Assembly: GCF_003583725.1 (NCBI RefSeq)
Contig: NZ_QXTF01000001.1
Coordinates: forward strand, 558,001 to 622,000
Origin: Sphingomonas edaphi
GTDB lineage: Bacteria > Pseudomonadota > Alphaproteobacteria > Sphingomonadales > Sphingomonadaceae
Direction of reading: 5' to 3'
DNA length: 64,000 nt
Shown here: positions 1 to 8,265 of the stretch, one piece after another
Layout of the letters: each line of letters opens with the position of its first letter
How positions within the stretch are numbered: position 1 is the stretch's first letter
Translations under genes and position numbers: made by a program
Notes under the pieces: generated by a model
What the model was told of the DNA's origin: nothing
Database searches by the model: none
Seen by the model: the letters and a program-made list of their open reading frames with translations, nothing else

Positions 1-223
1 CCGCTTATGCAAACGTTACCTCCGGTCCCCACGACGATGTGCCACCTTCGTTGGCACAACTAGTCCATGCCAGTGGCGACATTAGGAAACTGAAAAAGGA
101 CTATCTCCCCTAAGTCGCGTGCGGAAACGATTGCCCAATACCCCGAACTGTTACATGTGGGTGTTCCATCGGTAACAACCGCTTGGAAAAATGTCTTTGT
201 TTTCCAATGGTTGGGCGAGGCTA
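1..223. other. structured non-coding stretch at the left edge
   Basis: No convincing gene is visible. The stretch contains several inverted repeats: TGTGCCA/TGGCACA (38-44 with 52-58), GTTAC/GTAAC around 150-175, and TTGGAAAA/TTTTCCAA (183-190 with 200-207), the last extended by AACC/GGTT. Part of it (about 85-210) looks more AT-rich than the flanking genes. It leads directly into a tRNA/tmRNA-like 3' end and a terminator. It is either the body of a structured RNA such as the 3' part of tmRNA, or the terminal sequence of an integrated element. The window edge prevents a decision. Confidence 0.4.
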
Positions 224-247
224 GTTCGATCCCCCTCGGCTCCACCA
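224..247 (+). other. tRNA/tmRNA-like 3' end (T-loop, acceptor strand, CCA); possible att site
   Basis: The segment contains a T-loop-like TTCGATC (225-231) and ends CGGCTCCACCA, the typical 3' end of tmRNA, whose 5' partner would be GGGGCCG. The upstream half of the T-stem (GCTAG) does not pair with the downstream half (CCCCT), although the 3' side looks intact. Such a half-intact structure is expected where an integrase has recombined at the 3' end of a tRNA or tmRNA gene. A genuine but unusual tmRNA 3' end is the alternative. Alphaproteobacterial tmRNA genes are usually permuted, so CCA followed directly by a terminator would be atypical. Confidence 0.45.
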
Positions 248-260
248 TCCGGTCGATAAA

Positions 261-283
261 GGCGCCTTCACGGCGCCTTTTTT
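261..283 (+). terminator. Rho-independent terminator
   Basis: GGCGCC (261-266), loop TTCAC, GGCGCC (272-277), then six T residues (278-283). Flanking AAA/TTT lengthens the stem to 9 bp. It lies 13 bp after the CCA-like end and would terminate that RNA. The ROK kinase gene begins 36 bp further on. Confidence 0.85.
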
Positions 284-319
284 GTTGCCAGCGCGCGGCG
301 AAGCCCTGACGGTGAGGCG

Positions 320-1195
320 ATGAGCAGATTGGCCGGACTGGAGCTTGGCGGCACCAATGCCGTCGTCGTCCTTGGACACGGAACCAGTATCGTTGACCGT
401 GTCCGCTTCGCGGTGACAACGCCGGACGAAACGCTAGCACTCGTCGAAGGCCAGCTTGAGACGTGGCGGCAATCGGGGCCGCTCGATGCGCTCGGTATTG
501 CCAGCTTCGGGCCCGTGGGCACTCGCCTCGATCTCCCAACCTATGGCCGCATCATTCGGACACCCAAGCCAGGATGGGATGGCGCCGACCTGCTAGGAAA
601 GTTGGCGCCGCTCATCGATGGCCCTTCCTCGGTCCAGACCGATGTGACCGCTGCTGCTTTGGCGGAAGGTCGATGGGGCGCGGCGCGCGGCTGCAGCGAC
701 CATGCATACATGACCGTCGGCACGGGGGTCGGCGTCGGGATCGTCGCGGGCGGACGGCCGCTGACCGGCGTGCTACACCCCGAGGGCGGGCACATCGGCA
801 TCAGGCGGCGGTGGGGAGATGATTTCGCCGGAAGTTGCCCATTTCATGGAGACTGCCTGGAGGGCCTGATTTCGGGAACGGCCATTGCAGCCCGAACAGG
901 GCGAGGCGGCGAAAGCCTGCGCGACGATGATCCCATTTGGACAGAAGTGGTCGATTCGCTCGCCGAGGCGTGCGCGACATTTCTGATGACTCTGGCGTGC
1001 GAGAAGATCGTGCTGGGAGGCGGCGTCATCAACCGGCGGCACTGGCTGGTCGATGCGGCCGCCGAACGCTGTGCCTGCAAGCTGGCAAGCTACCTGCCGT
1101 TCGTGACTGACCGCGCGCCTTTGTTCGCAGCCAAGCTGGGCGACAATGCAGGCCCGCGCGGCGCCTTGCTCATCGCCGAAGCCTTGCTCGGCTGA
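320..1195 (+). CDS. ROK-family sugar kinase, probable fructokinase
   Basis: Cytosolic ATP-dependent sugar kinase of 291 aa, the usual ROK length. The N-terminal phosphate-binding motif LELGGTNA lies near residues 7-14. A central GTGVGVGIVAGG segment is followed by HPEGGHIGI and the cysteine/histidine zinc site CPFHGDCLEG. That form of the zinc motif is typical of ROK fructokinases, which make fructose 6-phosphate. The ATG at 320 follows a GGTGAGG-like ribosome site. The gene stands alone between two terminators, with no sugar transporter or regulator adjacent, so the exact substrate is inferred from the motif only. Confidence 0.85.
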   Translation: MSRLAGLELGGTNAVVVLGHGTSIVDRVRFAVTTPDETLALVEGQLETWRQSGPLDALGIASFGPVGTRLDLPTYGRIIRTPKPGWDGADLLGKLAPLIDGPSSVQTDVTAAALAEGRWGAARGCSDHAYMTVGTGVGVGIVAGGRPLTGVLHPEGGHIGIRRRWGDDFAGSCPFHGDCLEGLISGTAIAARTGRGGESLRDDDPIWTEVVDSLAEACATFLMTLACEKIVLGGGVINRRHWLVDAAAERCACKLASYLPFVTDRAPLFAAKLGDNAGPRGALLIAEALLG

Positions 1196-1212
1196 CCATC
1201 ATGCAAAAAGAA

Positions 1213-1240
1213 AGCGGCGGCGCCTTTCGACGCCGCCGCT
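1213..1240. terminator. bidirectional terminator between ROK kinase and Flp pilin
   Basis: Perfect 10-bp inverted repeat AGCGGCGGCG / CGCCGCCGCT with an 8-nt loop. It is flanked by an A-rich run on the left (AAAAAGAAA) and CCTTTT on the right, so it can serve both the kinase and the opposing pilin gene. Confidence 0.8.
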
Positions 1241-1263
1241 CCTTTTGGCTAATCGTCCAACGA

Positions 1264-1425
1264 TTAGTCGAGCTGGCTGCCGACTTCGTTGAAGGTGCTG
1301 CCGAGGTTGTTACCGATGTTGCCCATCGCGGCAATCGCGGCAACGGCAATGAGGGCGGCAATCAGGCCGTACTCGATCGCGGTCGCACCCTTGTTGTTCT
1401 TGATCAGCTTCAGAAACTTCGCCAT
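1264..1425 (-). CDS. Flp-family type IVb pilin (53 aa)
   Basis: Translating the minus strand from ATG 1425 gives a 53-aa protein with the Flp prepilin layout. A short basic leader (MAKFLKLIKNNKG) is followed by ATAIEYGLIAALIAVAAIAA, in which the conserved Glu and Tyr precede a single hydrophobic helix. Prepilin peptidase would cleave after the Gly at residue 13. A good AAGGAG site lies 9 nt upstream of the ATG. No tad/cpa secretion genes are nearby, so it is an orphan pilin locus relying on assembly genes elsewhere. It is short enough to be missed by length filters. Confidence 0.9.
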   Translation of the reverse strand: MAKFLKLIKNNKGATAIEYGLIAALIAVAAIAAMGNIGNNLGSTFNEVGSQLD

Positions 1426-1581
1426 CTCTGGTCTCCTTCAGGCTCCACAAAGGGGATCCACATTTCCCCACCTTCGCGATTTACGGCGCGTCGGTTGAGG
1501 ACAGGATTACGGCCCGAAGGGTTGAAAAAGGTTTAAAGCCACCGGTTTCGAAACATTAACCTCGATTTTTTTGACGGGGTC

Positions 1582-3597
1582 TCAATTTTTTTCGATCAAC
1601 TGCTCGACCAGATCGATGATTTCGCGGATCGCCTCCCCGCCTTCGCTCCAGTCGTCAGGCAGCGGGCTTTCCCGCTCACGGACCGGTGCTTCGCGCCGCT
1701 GCGGCACACGGAACTGCGAGGGAAGCGGTGGCCCGCGGCGGCCGTCGATCGCAATCGCAGGCGACATGAACCGGCGCCAGATTTCCGCCGGAGCGCTCCC
1801 CCCGGTGATCTTGCCGAGCGAACCATTGTCGTCGCGGCCAACCCAGACGCCGACCACCAAATTGCCGGCAAAACCGATGAACAGCGCGTCACGGTTGTTC
1901 TGTGTCGTGCCCGTCTTGCCGAAGGTCGGCGTCGATAAGGCGGCCCGCCGGCCCGTGCCTTCATTGGCAGCCGCCCACAGCAAGTTGAGCATCGGCGCGC
2001 GGTCACGCCGGTCGTCCATCTGCCCGCCCCGCGCGAAAAAGGATGCCAGGGTTCCGCGATCCGCCTCAGTTTCAAGCGGCAGTCCCCGCGGCTCGACCGG
2101 ATAGCGCCCGCCCGCGATCGCTGCGTAGGCAGAGGTCAGTTCAAGCAGGCTCAGCCCCGACGTACCCAACGAAAGGCTCGGCCGATCGGTCAAAGGTGAA
2201 TCGATGCCCAGGTCGCGCGCGGCGCGAATCACGTTCTGGCGACCGACCTGCTCGGCAAGCCGGACCGTCGCGGCATTGCTCGATCGGAGAAAGGCTTCGC
2301 GAAGCGTGATCGTCCCGCGATAGACGCCGTCGTTGTTGCCCGGCGACCAGCCCTCGACCGTGATCGGCCGGTCCTCGATCATGCTGTCGGGCGTATAGCC
2401 GGCGCGGAGCGCGGCAAGGTAAACGAACAGCTTGAAGGCGCTTCCGGGTTGGCGACGGGCCTGCGTGGCGCGATTGAACGGGCTCTTCCCATAGTTACGC
2501 CCGCCGACCATCGCGACTACACGCCCGTCGGGGCGCAGCGCCACGAGCGCAGCCTGCGCATCGCCAATATTGGCATTGGCAACGGCGCGGACGGCGAGCC
2601 GCTGCAGGTCTGCGTCCAGCGTCGTTTCGACCCTTACCTCACCATAATCGGCGTCGAAGGCTTGCGCGGCCTGCGGCGCGACCCAGTCGGCGAAATAGGT
2701 ACCGGTCGGTACGCTACTGCTGACGCCGGTGGGGCGCGCTGATTTAGTTGCCTTGGCGCGCTGGAGCGAAATCACGCCGGTGTCAGCCATTGCCTGGAGC
2801 ACTAGGCGGCTACGCTTCTGGGCGAGCGCCAAATTCCGCGTCGGCGCCAGCCGCGACGGCGCCTGTACCATCCCGGCCAGCATCGCCGACTGAGCGAGCG
2901 TCAACCGCTCCGGCTCACGGTCGAAGTAATGACGCGACGCGGCACGAAGGCCATAGACGCCATCCCCGAAATAAACGCTGGAAAGATAGCGCGACAAGAT
3001 CTCGTCCTTGGTGAGCCAGGCTTCCAGCCAGAAGGCGATGATGACCTCCTGCGCTTTCCGCTTCATCGAACGGTCCGACGACAGAAAGCTGGTTTTTGCG
3101 AGTTGCTGGGTTAACGTTGAGCCCCCTTGACGGACTCCCCCGGCCCGGACGTTCGCGACCATTGCTCGGCCGATCGCGCGCGGATCGATACCCCAGTGGC
3201 TCCGGAACCGGCGATCCTCGATCGCGACGAAGGCGGCAGGGGTCATGGGATCCAGCTTTACCGCTTCGACCGGCTCGTCCTTGACCGCGCCGCGCCGGGC
3301 TATCGGGCGCCCTTCCTCGCTCACCAGCAACATCGCCGGGTCGTCCAGCGGCTCAAGGGCACGTCCGAGCGGCGCCGTGACGATCAGCCAGATGAGGGTG
3401 GCGAGTAGCAGGGCCGCGAAAGCGTTAAAGCCCCAGCGCAACCACCGCCGACGCGGCTTTGCGGGGGGCTCAACGGGCGGGACCGTCCCACCGGTCTGCG
3501 AGGTTCCAAACGGATCGGGCAGGTTCTCGACATCCAGGCCCCCACGCTGCCAAATGCCATGGTTACCATCGAATGAGTGGCCGTGATCGTCCGCCAT
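1582..3597 (-). CDS. class A penicillin-binding protein (transglycosylase/transpeptidase)
   Basis: Bifunctional peptidoglycan synthase of about 671 aa, anchored by one TM helix near residues 55-75. The GT51 domain shows AIEDRRFRSHWG with the catalytic Glu and GGSTLTQQLAK. The transpeptidase domain shows the SxxK box (PGSAFK), SSN and KTGTT. The proline-rich cytosolic N-terminus and the lack of an obvious OB domain distinguish it from the longer mrcA-type protein at 58648-61227. The ATG at 3597 has AAGGGG 5 nt upstream; a GTG at 3624 would add 9 residues. It is divergent from the solute-binding protein gene. Confidence 0.92.
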   Translation of the reverse strand: MADDHGHSFDGNHGIWQRGGLDVENLPDPFGTSQTGGTVPPVEPPAKPRRRWLRWGFNAFAALLLATLIWLIVTAPLGRALEPLDDPAMLLVSEEGRPIARRGAVKDEPVEAVKLDPMTPAAFVAIEDRRFRSHWGIDPRAIGRAMVANVRAGGVRQGGSTLTQQLAKTSFLSSDRSMKRKAQEVIIAFWLEAWLTKDEILSRYLSSVYFGDGVYGLRAASRHYFDREPERLTLAQSAMLAGMVQAPSRLAPTRNLALAQKRSRLVLQAMADTGVISLQRAKATKSARPTGVSSSVPTGTYFADWVAPQAAQAFDADYGEVRVETTLDADLQRLAVRAVANANIGDAQAALVALRPDGRVVAMVGGRNYGKSPFNRATQARRQPGSAFKLFVYLAALRAGYTPDSMIEDRPITVEGWSPGNNDGVYRGTITLREAFLRSSNAATVRLAEQVGRQNVIRAARDLGIDSPLTDRPSLSLGTSGLSLLELTSAYAAIAGGRYPVEPRGLPLETEADRGTLASFFARGGQMDDRRDRAPMLNLLWAAANEGTGRRAALSTPTFGKTGTTQNNRDALFIGFAGNLVVGVWVGRDDNGSLGKITGGSAPAEIWRRFMSPAIAIDGRRGPPLPSQFRVPQRREAPVRERESPLPDDWSEGGEAIREIIDLVEQLIEKN

Positions 3598-3712
3598 CGT
3601 TCCCCTTCGCGGCTGCATCCTCACGCGGCCACACTGCCTTAGTCAGGTAAAACAGTTAGCCACCAATATCCAGTGGTTGATGAACCCCGGTTTAAGTTTA
3701 GAACCGCGGCCG

Positions 3713-5218
3713 ATGGTCATGCGATTTTCCCGACGCCTGCCGCTTTTCGTTTCGCTAGCTGCGCTTTTGACCTGCGCCGCATGCGGGCGAGATGACGACG
3801 GGGTCACGCAGGTCGGAGTCATCGGACCGGACCCCAAGCTGGTCGAGACGGTCACGTCGCCACTGACCGCGGGCGACGCGCTGGTCCGTTCCAACCTGGC
3901 GCAAGGCCTCGTTCGCTTCGACGAGCGCGGGCAGATTGTGCCGGGCCTGGCCGAACGCTGGAATGTCAGCGACGATGGACTGAGCTATATCTTCCGGCTG
4001 CAGAACTCGAAGTGGCCTGACGATCGCAAAATCAAGGCCAACGAGATTGCCCGAATTCTGAGTCGCCAGCTTCGTCAGGTCAGCACCAACCCGCTGAAGG
4101 ATACGATGGGCGCGGTGACCGAGGTCGTTGCAATGACTGATCGCGTAATCGAGATGCGCCTTGCCGCCCCTCGCCCCAACCTCCTCCAGCTTCTGGCCCA
4201 GCCCGAATTCGGCCTGGTCCGTGCCGGCGTGGGTACTGGCCCCTTTATTCCTGCCACCGCCGAACAGGTCGCGTCCGCGAGGCCGGAGGAGATCGAAGGC
4301 GGCATGTTCATCACCCACCGGATCCGGTTGGCCGACGCAAAGGATCCGATCGAGCGTGCACACATCATCGGAGGTGACGCCAAGGCGCTGGTCGCCGGCT
4401 TTGCCGCCGGAACGATTGACCTAGTCCTCGGTGGCACGGTGGGCGACCTTCCGATTGCGATGCGGGCGAAGGTTCCTCGCGGGGCGCTGCGGTTCGATCC
4501 CGTGGCAGGCCTTTTCGGTCTCGCTCCTACCAGGCGGAGCGAGGTTCTTCAGGACGAGGACGTGCGGCAGTTACTCAGCCGGGCAATAGACCGCACGGCC
4601 TTGGTAGCGGGACTAAATGTCGACGGGCTCGCGCCTCGGGCAACGCTGCTTCAACCGGGGCTGCTGGGAATTGGCACACCGCAACAGCCAGCCTGGCTGG
4701 CGGTACCCATGGAAGATCGCCGGGTCGGCCTCGTCGCGGAAGCCAATCGCCAGTTCGGCGACACAGACCGCCCGACGCTTCGCCTATTTCTGCCCGAAGG
4801 CGACGGAGGGGAATATTTGCTCGCGCGACTGCGTTTCGATTGGGCTCCGCTAGGCATCAAGGTCGAGCGCGCGCCGAGCGCTGCGTCGGCCGACCTCGTC
4901 TGGGTCGACGAGGTCGCGCCATCTTCGTCGCCTGCATGGTTTCTGCGCCGCTTCCGGTGCGACGTCGCGCCGATCTGCGTGGAAGAGGCAGAAGCGGTCC
5001 TTGCCGGTGCCCGGACCGCGCCATCTGCTGTGCTGCGCAATGGCTTGCTGCTCGAAGCAGCGCGACTGATGGACAAGGCGCAACTCTTTATCCCGATAGC
5101 CGCACCCGTTCGCTGGAATCTCGTTTCAGGGCGCGTCCCGGGCTTTGCCGAGAACCCCTTTGCCCGTCACACGTTGGTGGGCCTCGCAAACACGAAAATT
5201 AACGCGGGCACACCATGA
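3713..5218 (+). CDS. family 5 (peptide/nickel-type) solute-binding lipoprotein
   Basis: Resembles ABC transporter substrate-binding proteins of family 5, with N-terminal lobe features such as VRSNLAQGLVRFDERG and PGLAERWNVSDDGLSYIFRL. The signal peptide from ATG 3713 or 3719 (MRFSRRLPLF...) ends in lipobox LTCAAC, so it is probably a lipidated periplasmic protein. No permease or ATPase gene is adjacent, so the transport partner is unknown. A TTG at 3677 or ATG at 3680 are less likely starts because they would bury the signal sequence. The stop overlaps the next start (ATGA at 5215), suggesting translational coupling. Confidence 0.8.
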   Translation: MVMRFSRRLPLFVSLAALLTCAACGRDDDGVTQVGVIGPDPKLVETVTSPLTAGDALVRSNLAQGLVRFDERGQIVPGLAERWNVSDDGLSYIFRLQNSKWPDDRKIKANEIARILSRQLRQVSTNPLKDTMGAVTEVVAMTDRVIEMRLAAPRPNLLQLLAQPEFGLVRAGVGTGPFIPATAEQVASARPEEIEGGMFITHRIRLADAKDPIERAHIIGGDAKALVAGFAAGTIDLVLGGTVGDLPIAMRAKVPRGALRFDPVAGLFGLAPTRRSEVLQDEDVRQLLSRAIDRTALVAGLNVDGLAPRATLLQPGLLGIGTPQQPAWLAVPMEDRRVGLVAEANRQFGDTDRPTLRLFLPEGDGGEYLLARLRFDWAPLGIKVERAPSAASADLVWVDEVAPSSSPAWFLRRFRCDVAPICVEEAEAVLAGARTAPSAVLRNGLLLEAARLMDKAQLFIPIAAPVRWNLVSGRVPGFAENPFARHTLVGLANTKINAGTP

Positions 5219-5658
5219 CCGACACACTCGAAACGCCCACTCCGAAAATGCGCCGGGAGTTTCCCAGCCTGTCGAGCGACGCGGCCGCCGTTCGCCAGCG
5301 GATCGAAGGGATGGAAAAAATCCTTGAGCGCATGTTCGTCATTCCGGGCATCAACAAACCGGTCGGCCTGGACGTGCTGCTCGACCTGATCCCCGGCGTC
5401 GGTACGATCTCCGCAGCCGCGCTGGGCAGCTACATCGCTTGGGAAGCCCGCAACCTCGGCATGTCCAAGTGGCAGATGGTGCGGATGGGCGGCAACATTG
5501 GGTTCGACATGCTGCTAGGTGCCATACCGTGGATAGGTGCGGTGCCAGACTTATTTTTCCGGTCCAACACGCGCAACCTGCGGATCATCAAGCGCCACTT
5601 GGACAAGCATCACCCTCATACGAAGATGATCGACGCCCCTCCGCGCTCAGTCCCCTAA
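5215..5658 (+). CDS. DUF4112 small membrane-associated protein
   Basis: 147 aa matching the DUF4112 pattern. A central GLDVLLDLIPGVGTISAAALGS hydrophobic stretch and a later GNIGFDMLLGAIPWIGAVPDLFF stretch contain the repeated D-x-IP-x-G motif. The tail is basic (RNLRIIKRHLDKHH). Function is unknown. It is coupled to the upstream solute-binding lipoprotein by a 4-nt ATGA overlap and meets nadA tail to tail with overlapping stop codons. Confidence 0.85.
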   Translation: MTDTLETPTPKMRREFPSLSSDAAAVRQRIEGMEKILERMFVIPGINKPVGLDVLLDLIPGVGTISAAALGSYIAWEARNLGMSKWQMVRMGGNIGFDMLLGAIPWIGAVPDLFFRSNTRNLRIIKRHLDKHHPHTKMIDAPPRSVP

Positions 5659-6647
5659 TATCTTGGCTTGCCAACGTCGCCTTGTCCGACGGTGCGACCG
5701 GCCATCTCCAGCATTCGCTCAAGGGGGATGCGAGCCTTTGCCATTGTCTCGTCGTCCAGCTCGATCCGCGGCTTGAGGTCCCGAAGAGCGAGGTAGAGCT
5801 TCTCCAGTGTGTTCAGCGCCATGTAGGGGCACATGTTGCAGTTGCAGTTCCCGTCACCCCCGGGAACGCCGATGAACGTCTTGTCCGGCGCGGCCTTTTC
5901 CATCTGGTGGATGATGTGCGGTTCAGTCGCGACGAGGATCGTGTTGCTGGGCGAATGGATCGCAAAATCCAGGATCGACTTGGTGCTGCCGACATGGTCG
6001 GCATGGTCGATGATATGCGGCGGACATTCGGGATGCGCCGCAACCGGCGCGTCCGGATATTGCGCCTTCAACTTCAGTAGTTCGGTTTCGGAAAATGCCT
6101 GGTGGACGATGCAGATGCCCGGCCAAAGCAACATCTCGCGCCCGGTACGCCTCGCGAGGTAGCCGCCGAGATGGCGGTCCGGGCCGAATATGATTTTCTG
6201 CTCTTTCGGGATCTGGCTCAGGATAATGTCGGCGCTCGATGAAGTTACGATGATATCGCTCAGCGCTTTTACCGCCGCGGAACAGTTGATGTATGTCAGC
6301 GCGATGTGGTCGGGGTGCGCTTCGCGAAAAGCCTTGAACTGGTCGGGCGGGCAGCTGTCTTCCAGGCTGCACCCTGCATCCATGTCAGGGAGTACGACGA
6401 TCTTCTGCGGCGACAGGATTTTTGCCGTTTCAGCCATGAAACGCACGCCACAAAAGGCGATGACGTCCGCATCCGTCGCTGCTGCTTTCCGCGACAAGTC
6501 CAGGCTGTCGCCGACGAAGTCAGCCAGGTCCTGGATTTCGGGCTTCTGATAGTAATGGGCCAGGATGACCGCATTCCGCTCCTTCTTCAGGCGCTGGATT
6601 TCGCCAAGAAGGTCGAGGCCCTTCAGGCTTTGGGTCGGGGCGGTCAT
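5655..6647 (-). CDS. nadA: quinolinate synthase
   Basis: Condenses iminoaspartate with dihydroxyacetone phosphate to quinolinate in de novo NAD synthesis; cytosolic, with a [4Fe-4S] cluster. The 330-aa protein has the expected cysteines: FCGVRFMAE (Cys66), PGICIVHQ (Cys179) and CNCNMCPYM (Cys273). HYYQ and the GDSLDLS region are typical of the substrate pocket. nadB and nadC are not in the window. The start at 6647 lies 21 bp past the end of the DUF4230 gene upstream, so the two are probably cotranscribed. Confidence 0.96.
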   Translation of the reverse strand: MTAPTQSLKGLDLLGEIQRLKKERNAVILAHYYQKPEIQDLADFVGDSLDLSRKAAATDADVIAFCGVRFMAETAKILSPQKIVVLPDMDAGCSLEDSCPPDQFKAFREAHPDHIALTYINCSAAVKALSDIIVTSSSADIILSQIPKEQKIIFGPDRHLGGYLARRTGREMLLWPGICIVHQAFSETELLKLKAQYPDAPVAAHPECPPHIIDHADHVGSTKSILDFAIHSPSNTILVATEPHIIHQMEKAAPDKTFIGVPGGDGNCNCNMCPYMALNTLEKLYLALRDLKPRIELDDETMAKARIPLERMLEMAGRTVGQGDVGKPRY

Positions 6648-6667
6648 GATCGGATATCCCTTAAGCG

Positions 6668-7387
6668 TCAGCGGCGCGTCGCCGCCTCATCGAGCACATC
6701 GTTATAGGCGCGGCTGTGGTCAAGGGGTTCGGTAACCGCCGATCCTTCGGTGCGATAGCGGGCGACCACCTTTGCTTTCTCGAATCCCGCCGCCTGCAGT
6801 GGCAGCACGAAGCTGCGTTCCACGGCCTGCCGCCCGGCTTCCCGCGCCAGTCGCATCGGCACCGCGGCGCCGGCCTGCTTGCGGAGGTCGGCAACAGCGC
6901 GAGCTCGGTTGTTGCGGTCAAGCGCTTGGTCGGCGTCTGTCACCGCCGACAATACGCCCGCCTCGCCGTATTCGCGTGCGGCCGTCAGATCGACTTCCGG
7001 CCCGGCGATCTCAATCTCGGGCAGGGTCACGCTCAGAGTATTGCTCGTGGCATTCCAGGCCACATCGTCGGGGCCTAGTTTTGCAAGGTCGAGTTCGTAG
7101 CGAACGTCTCCGGGCAAAATCAGCGTCCGTTCTGCACTGACCAAGCCGCCGAAGCGCTCCCGCCGGCTGCTCACTACCGACACATAGCGGGCGACAAACG
7201 GGACCAGGCGGTTCTGGGCGCGCATGGATTGCAGCGCTGACGAAGCCACGGTTTCCGGATCAGGTCCCCCGAACAAACGCTTACCGATGTCCAGAGCTCC
7301 GCCGACGAACAGGCCGAGAATGAGCGCAATAGCGATCGCTGCAAGGGCCAGCGGCCGGTTCAGTCGTGACGGGGCAGCATCATCCAT
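6668..7387 (-). CDS. DUF4230 membrane-anchored protein
   Basis: 239 aa. An N-terminal TM helix (residues about 11-31) is followed by an extracytoplasmic domain of the DUF4230 type, with FVARYVSVVSSRRERFG and LPEIEIAGPEVD segments. The function of the family is not established. Its first 28 nt overlap the end of the upstream MBL-fold gene in another frame, and nadA follows closely, so MBL hydrolase, DUF4230 and nadA look like one transcript. Confidence 0.8.
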   Translation of the reverse strand: MDDAAPSRLNRPLALAAIAIALILGLFVGGALDIGKRLFGGPDPETVASSALQSMRAQNRLVPFVARYVSVVSSRRERFGGLVSAERTLILPGDVRYELDLAKLGPDDVAWNATSNTLSVTLPEIEIAGPEVDLTAAREYGEAGVLSAVTDADQALDRNNRARAVADLRKQAGAAVPMRLAREAGRQAVERSFVLPLQAAGFEKAKVVARYRTEGSAVTEPLDHSRAYNDVLDEAATRR

Positions 7388-8226
7388 ATTTCACCCTCCC
7401 CTTCGTCAACGACTCCGCGCCGCTGTAGGTCCACCAGGTGCGCAAGAACCGATCCGCCGGCGGCCGGCACAAGCCGCTGGTCCAGGCCAGGATAGGCGTT
7501 AGCGACGATATCCGGGACGTCGCGCGGCTTCTCTCCCAACAGCCGGAGTATCTGCCGCTCTCGCTGCATGCGATGGCCAATCATGCCTCGAACCAGTTGG
7601 GCAGGCTTAGTCACCGCTGGCCCATGAGCGGGATAGAAGATGCGGTCGCTGCGCTCACGAAGCAGGTTGAGGCTCTGCATGTAGGCAGCCATGTCCCCGT
7701 CAGGCGGCACGACCACCGTTGTTGACCAGGCCATCACATGGTCGCCCGTCAGCAAGGCATCGCCAAATGCAAAGCAAAGGTGATTGCTGGTATGTCCGGG
7801 CGTCGCCACCGCGACCAGCGACTTGCCATCGTCGAAGTCGATCGATTGCCTGTCCTGCAGCACGACGTCGGCCGAATATTCCCTGTCGAAACTAGCATCG
7901 GCTCGCGGCCCGATGCCTTCAAGCGCCAGCGGCGCGCAACCAATGATCGGAGCGCCCGTCCGATCCTTCAGCGCTCGGCTCGCCGGCGAATGATCGCGAT
8001 GCGTATGAGTGCAGGCGATTGCCGCGACGGGCCGCCCGTCGAGCGCAGCAATGATCGCATCGACGTGCTCCGGCAACGCGGGACCCGGGTCGACTACAAC
8101 CAGCTCGCGCTCCCCGAGGAAATAGGTTTGCGTACCGAAATAGGTGAACGGCGACGGATTGCGCGCGAGCAGCCGGGCGATGCCCGGCTCCAGCTGCTCC
8201 GCGAAGGCGTATGGCGCGTCAATCAC
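7360..8226 (-). CDS. MBL-fold metallo-hydrolase (LACTB2/glyoxalase II-like)
   Basis: 288 aa with the dinuclear-metal motif HTHRDHSPAS (HxHxDH) near residues 74-82, a downstream GHTSNHLCF histidine, GDHVMAW with the bridging Asp, and a late PAHGP histidine. A C-terminal winged-helix-like tail (residues about 220-288) is typical of LACTB2-like nucleases and hydrolases. The substrate is not determinable from sequence. It overlaps the DUF4230 gene by 28 nt. Confidence 0.85.
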   Translation of the reverse strand: MIDAPYAFAEQLEPGIARLLARNPSPFTYFGTQTYFLGERELVVVDPGPALPEHVDAIIAALDGRPVAAIACTHTHRDHSPASRALKDRTGAPIIGCAPLALEGIGPRADASFDREYSADVVLQDRQSIDFDDGKSLVAVATPGHTSNHLCFAFGDALLTGDHVMAWSTTVVVPPDGDMAAYMQSLNLLRERSDRIFYPAHGPAVTKPAQLVRGMIGHRMQRERQILRLLGEKPRDVPDIVANAYPGLDQRLVPAAGGSVLAHLVDLQRRGVVDEGEGEIWMMLPRHD

Positions 8227-8265
8227 GCGCGCCTCCTGCCATGCCCCTTCCCAATGGGCAAAGGC

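Noticed and set aside
60-539. Minus-strand ORF of 159 codons across the left-edge terminator
   Set aside because: It reads antisense through the tRNA/tmRNA-like end, the terminator and the start of the ROK kinase. Its composition is Arg/Pro-rich like other high-GC shadow frames.
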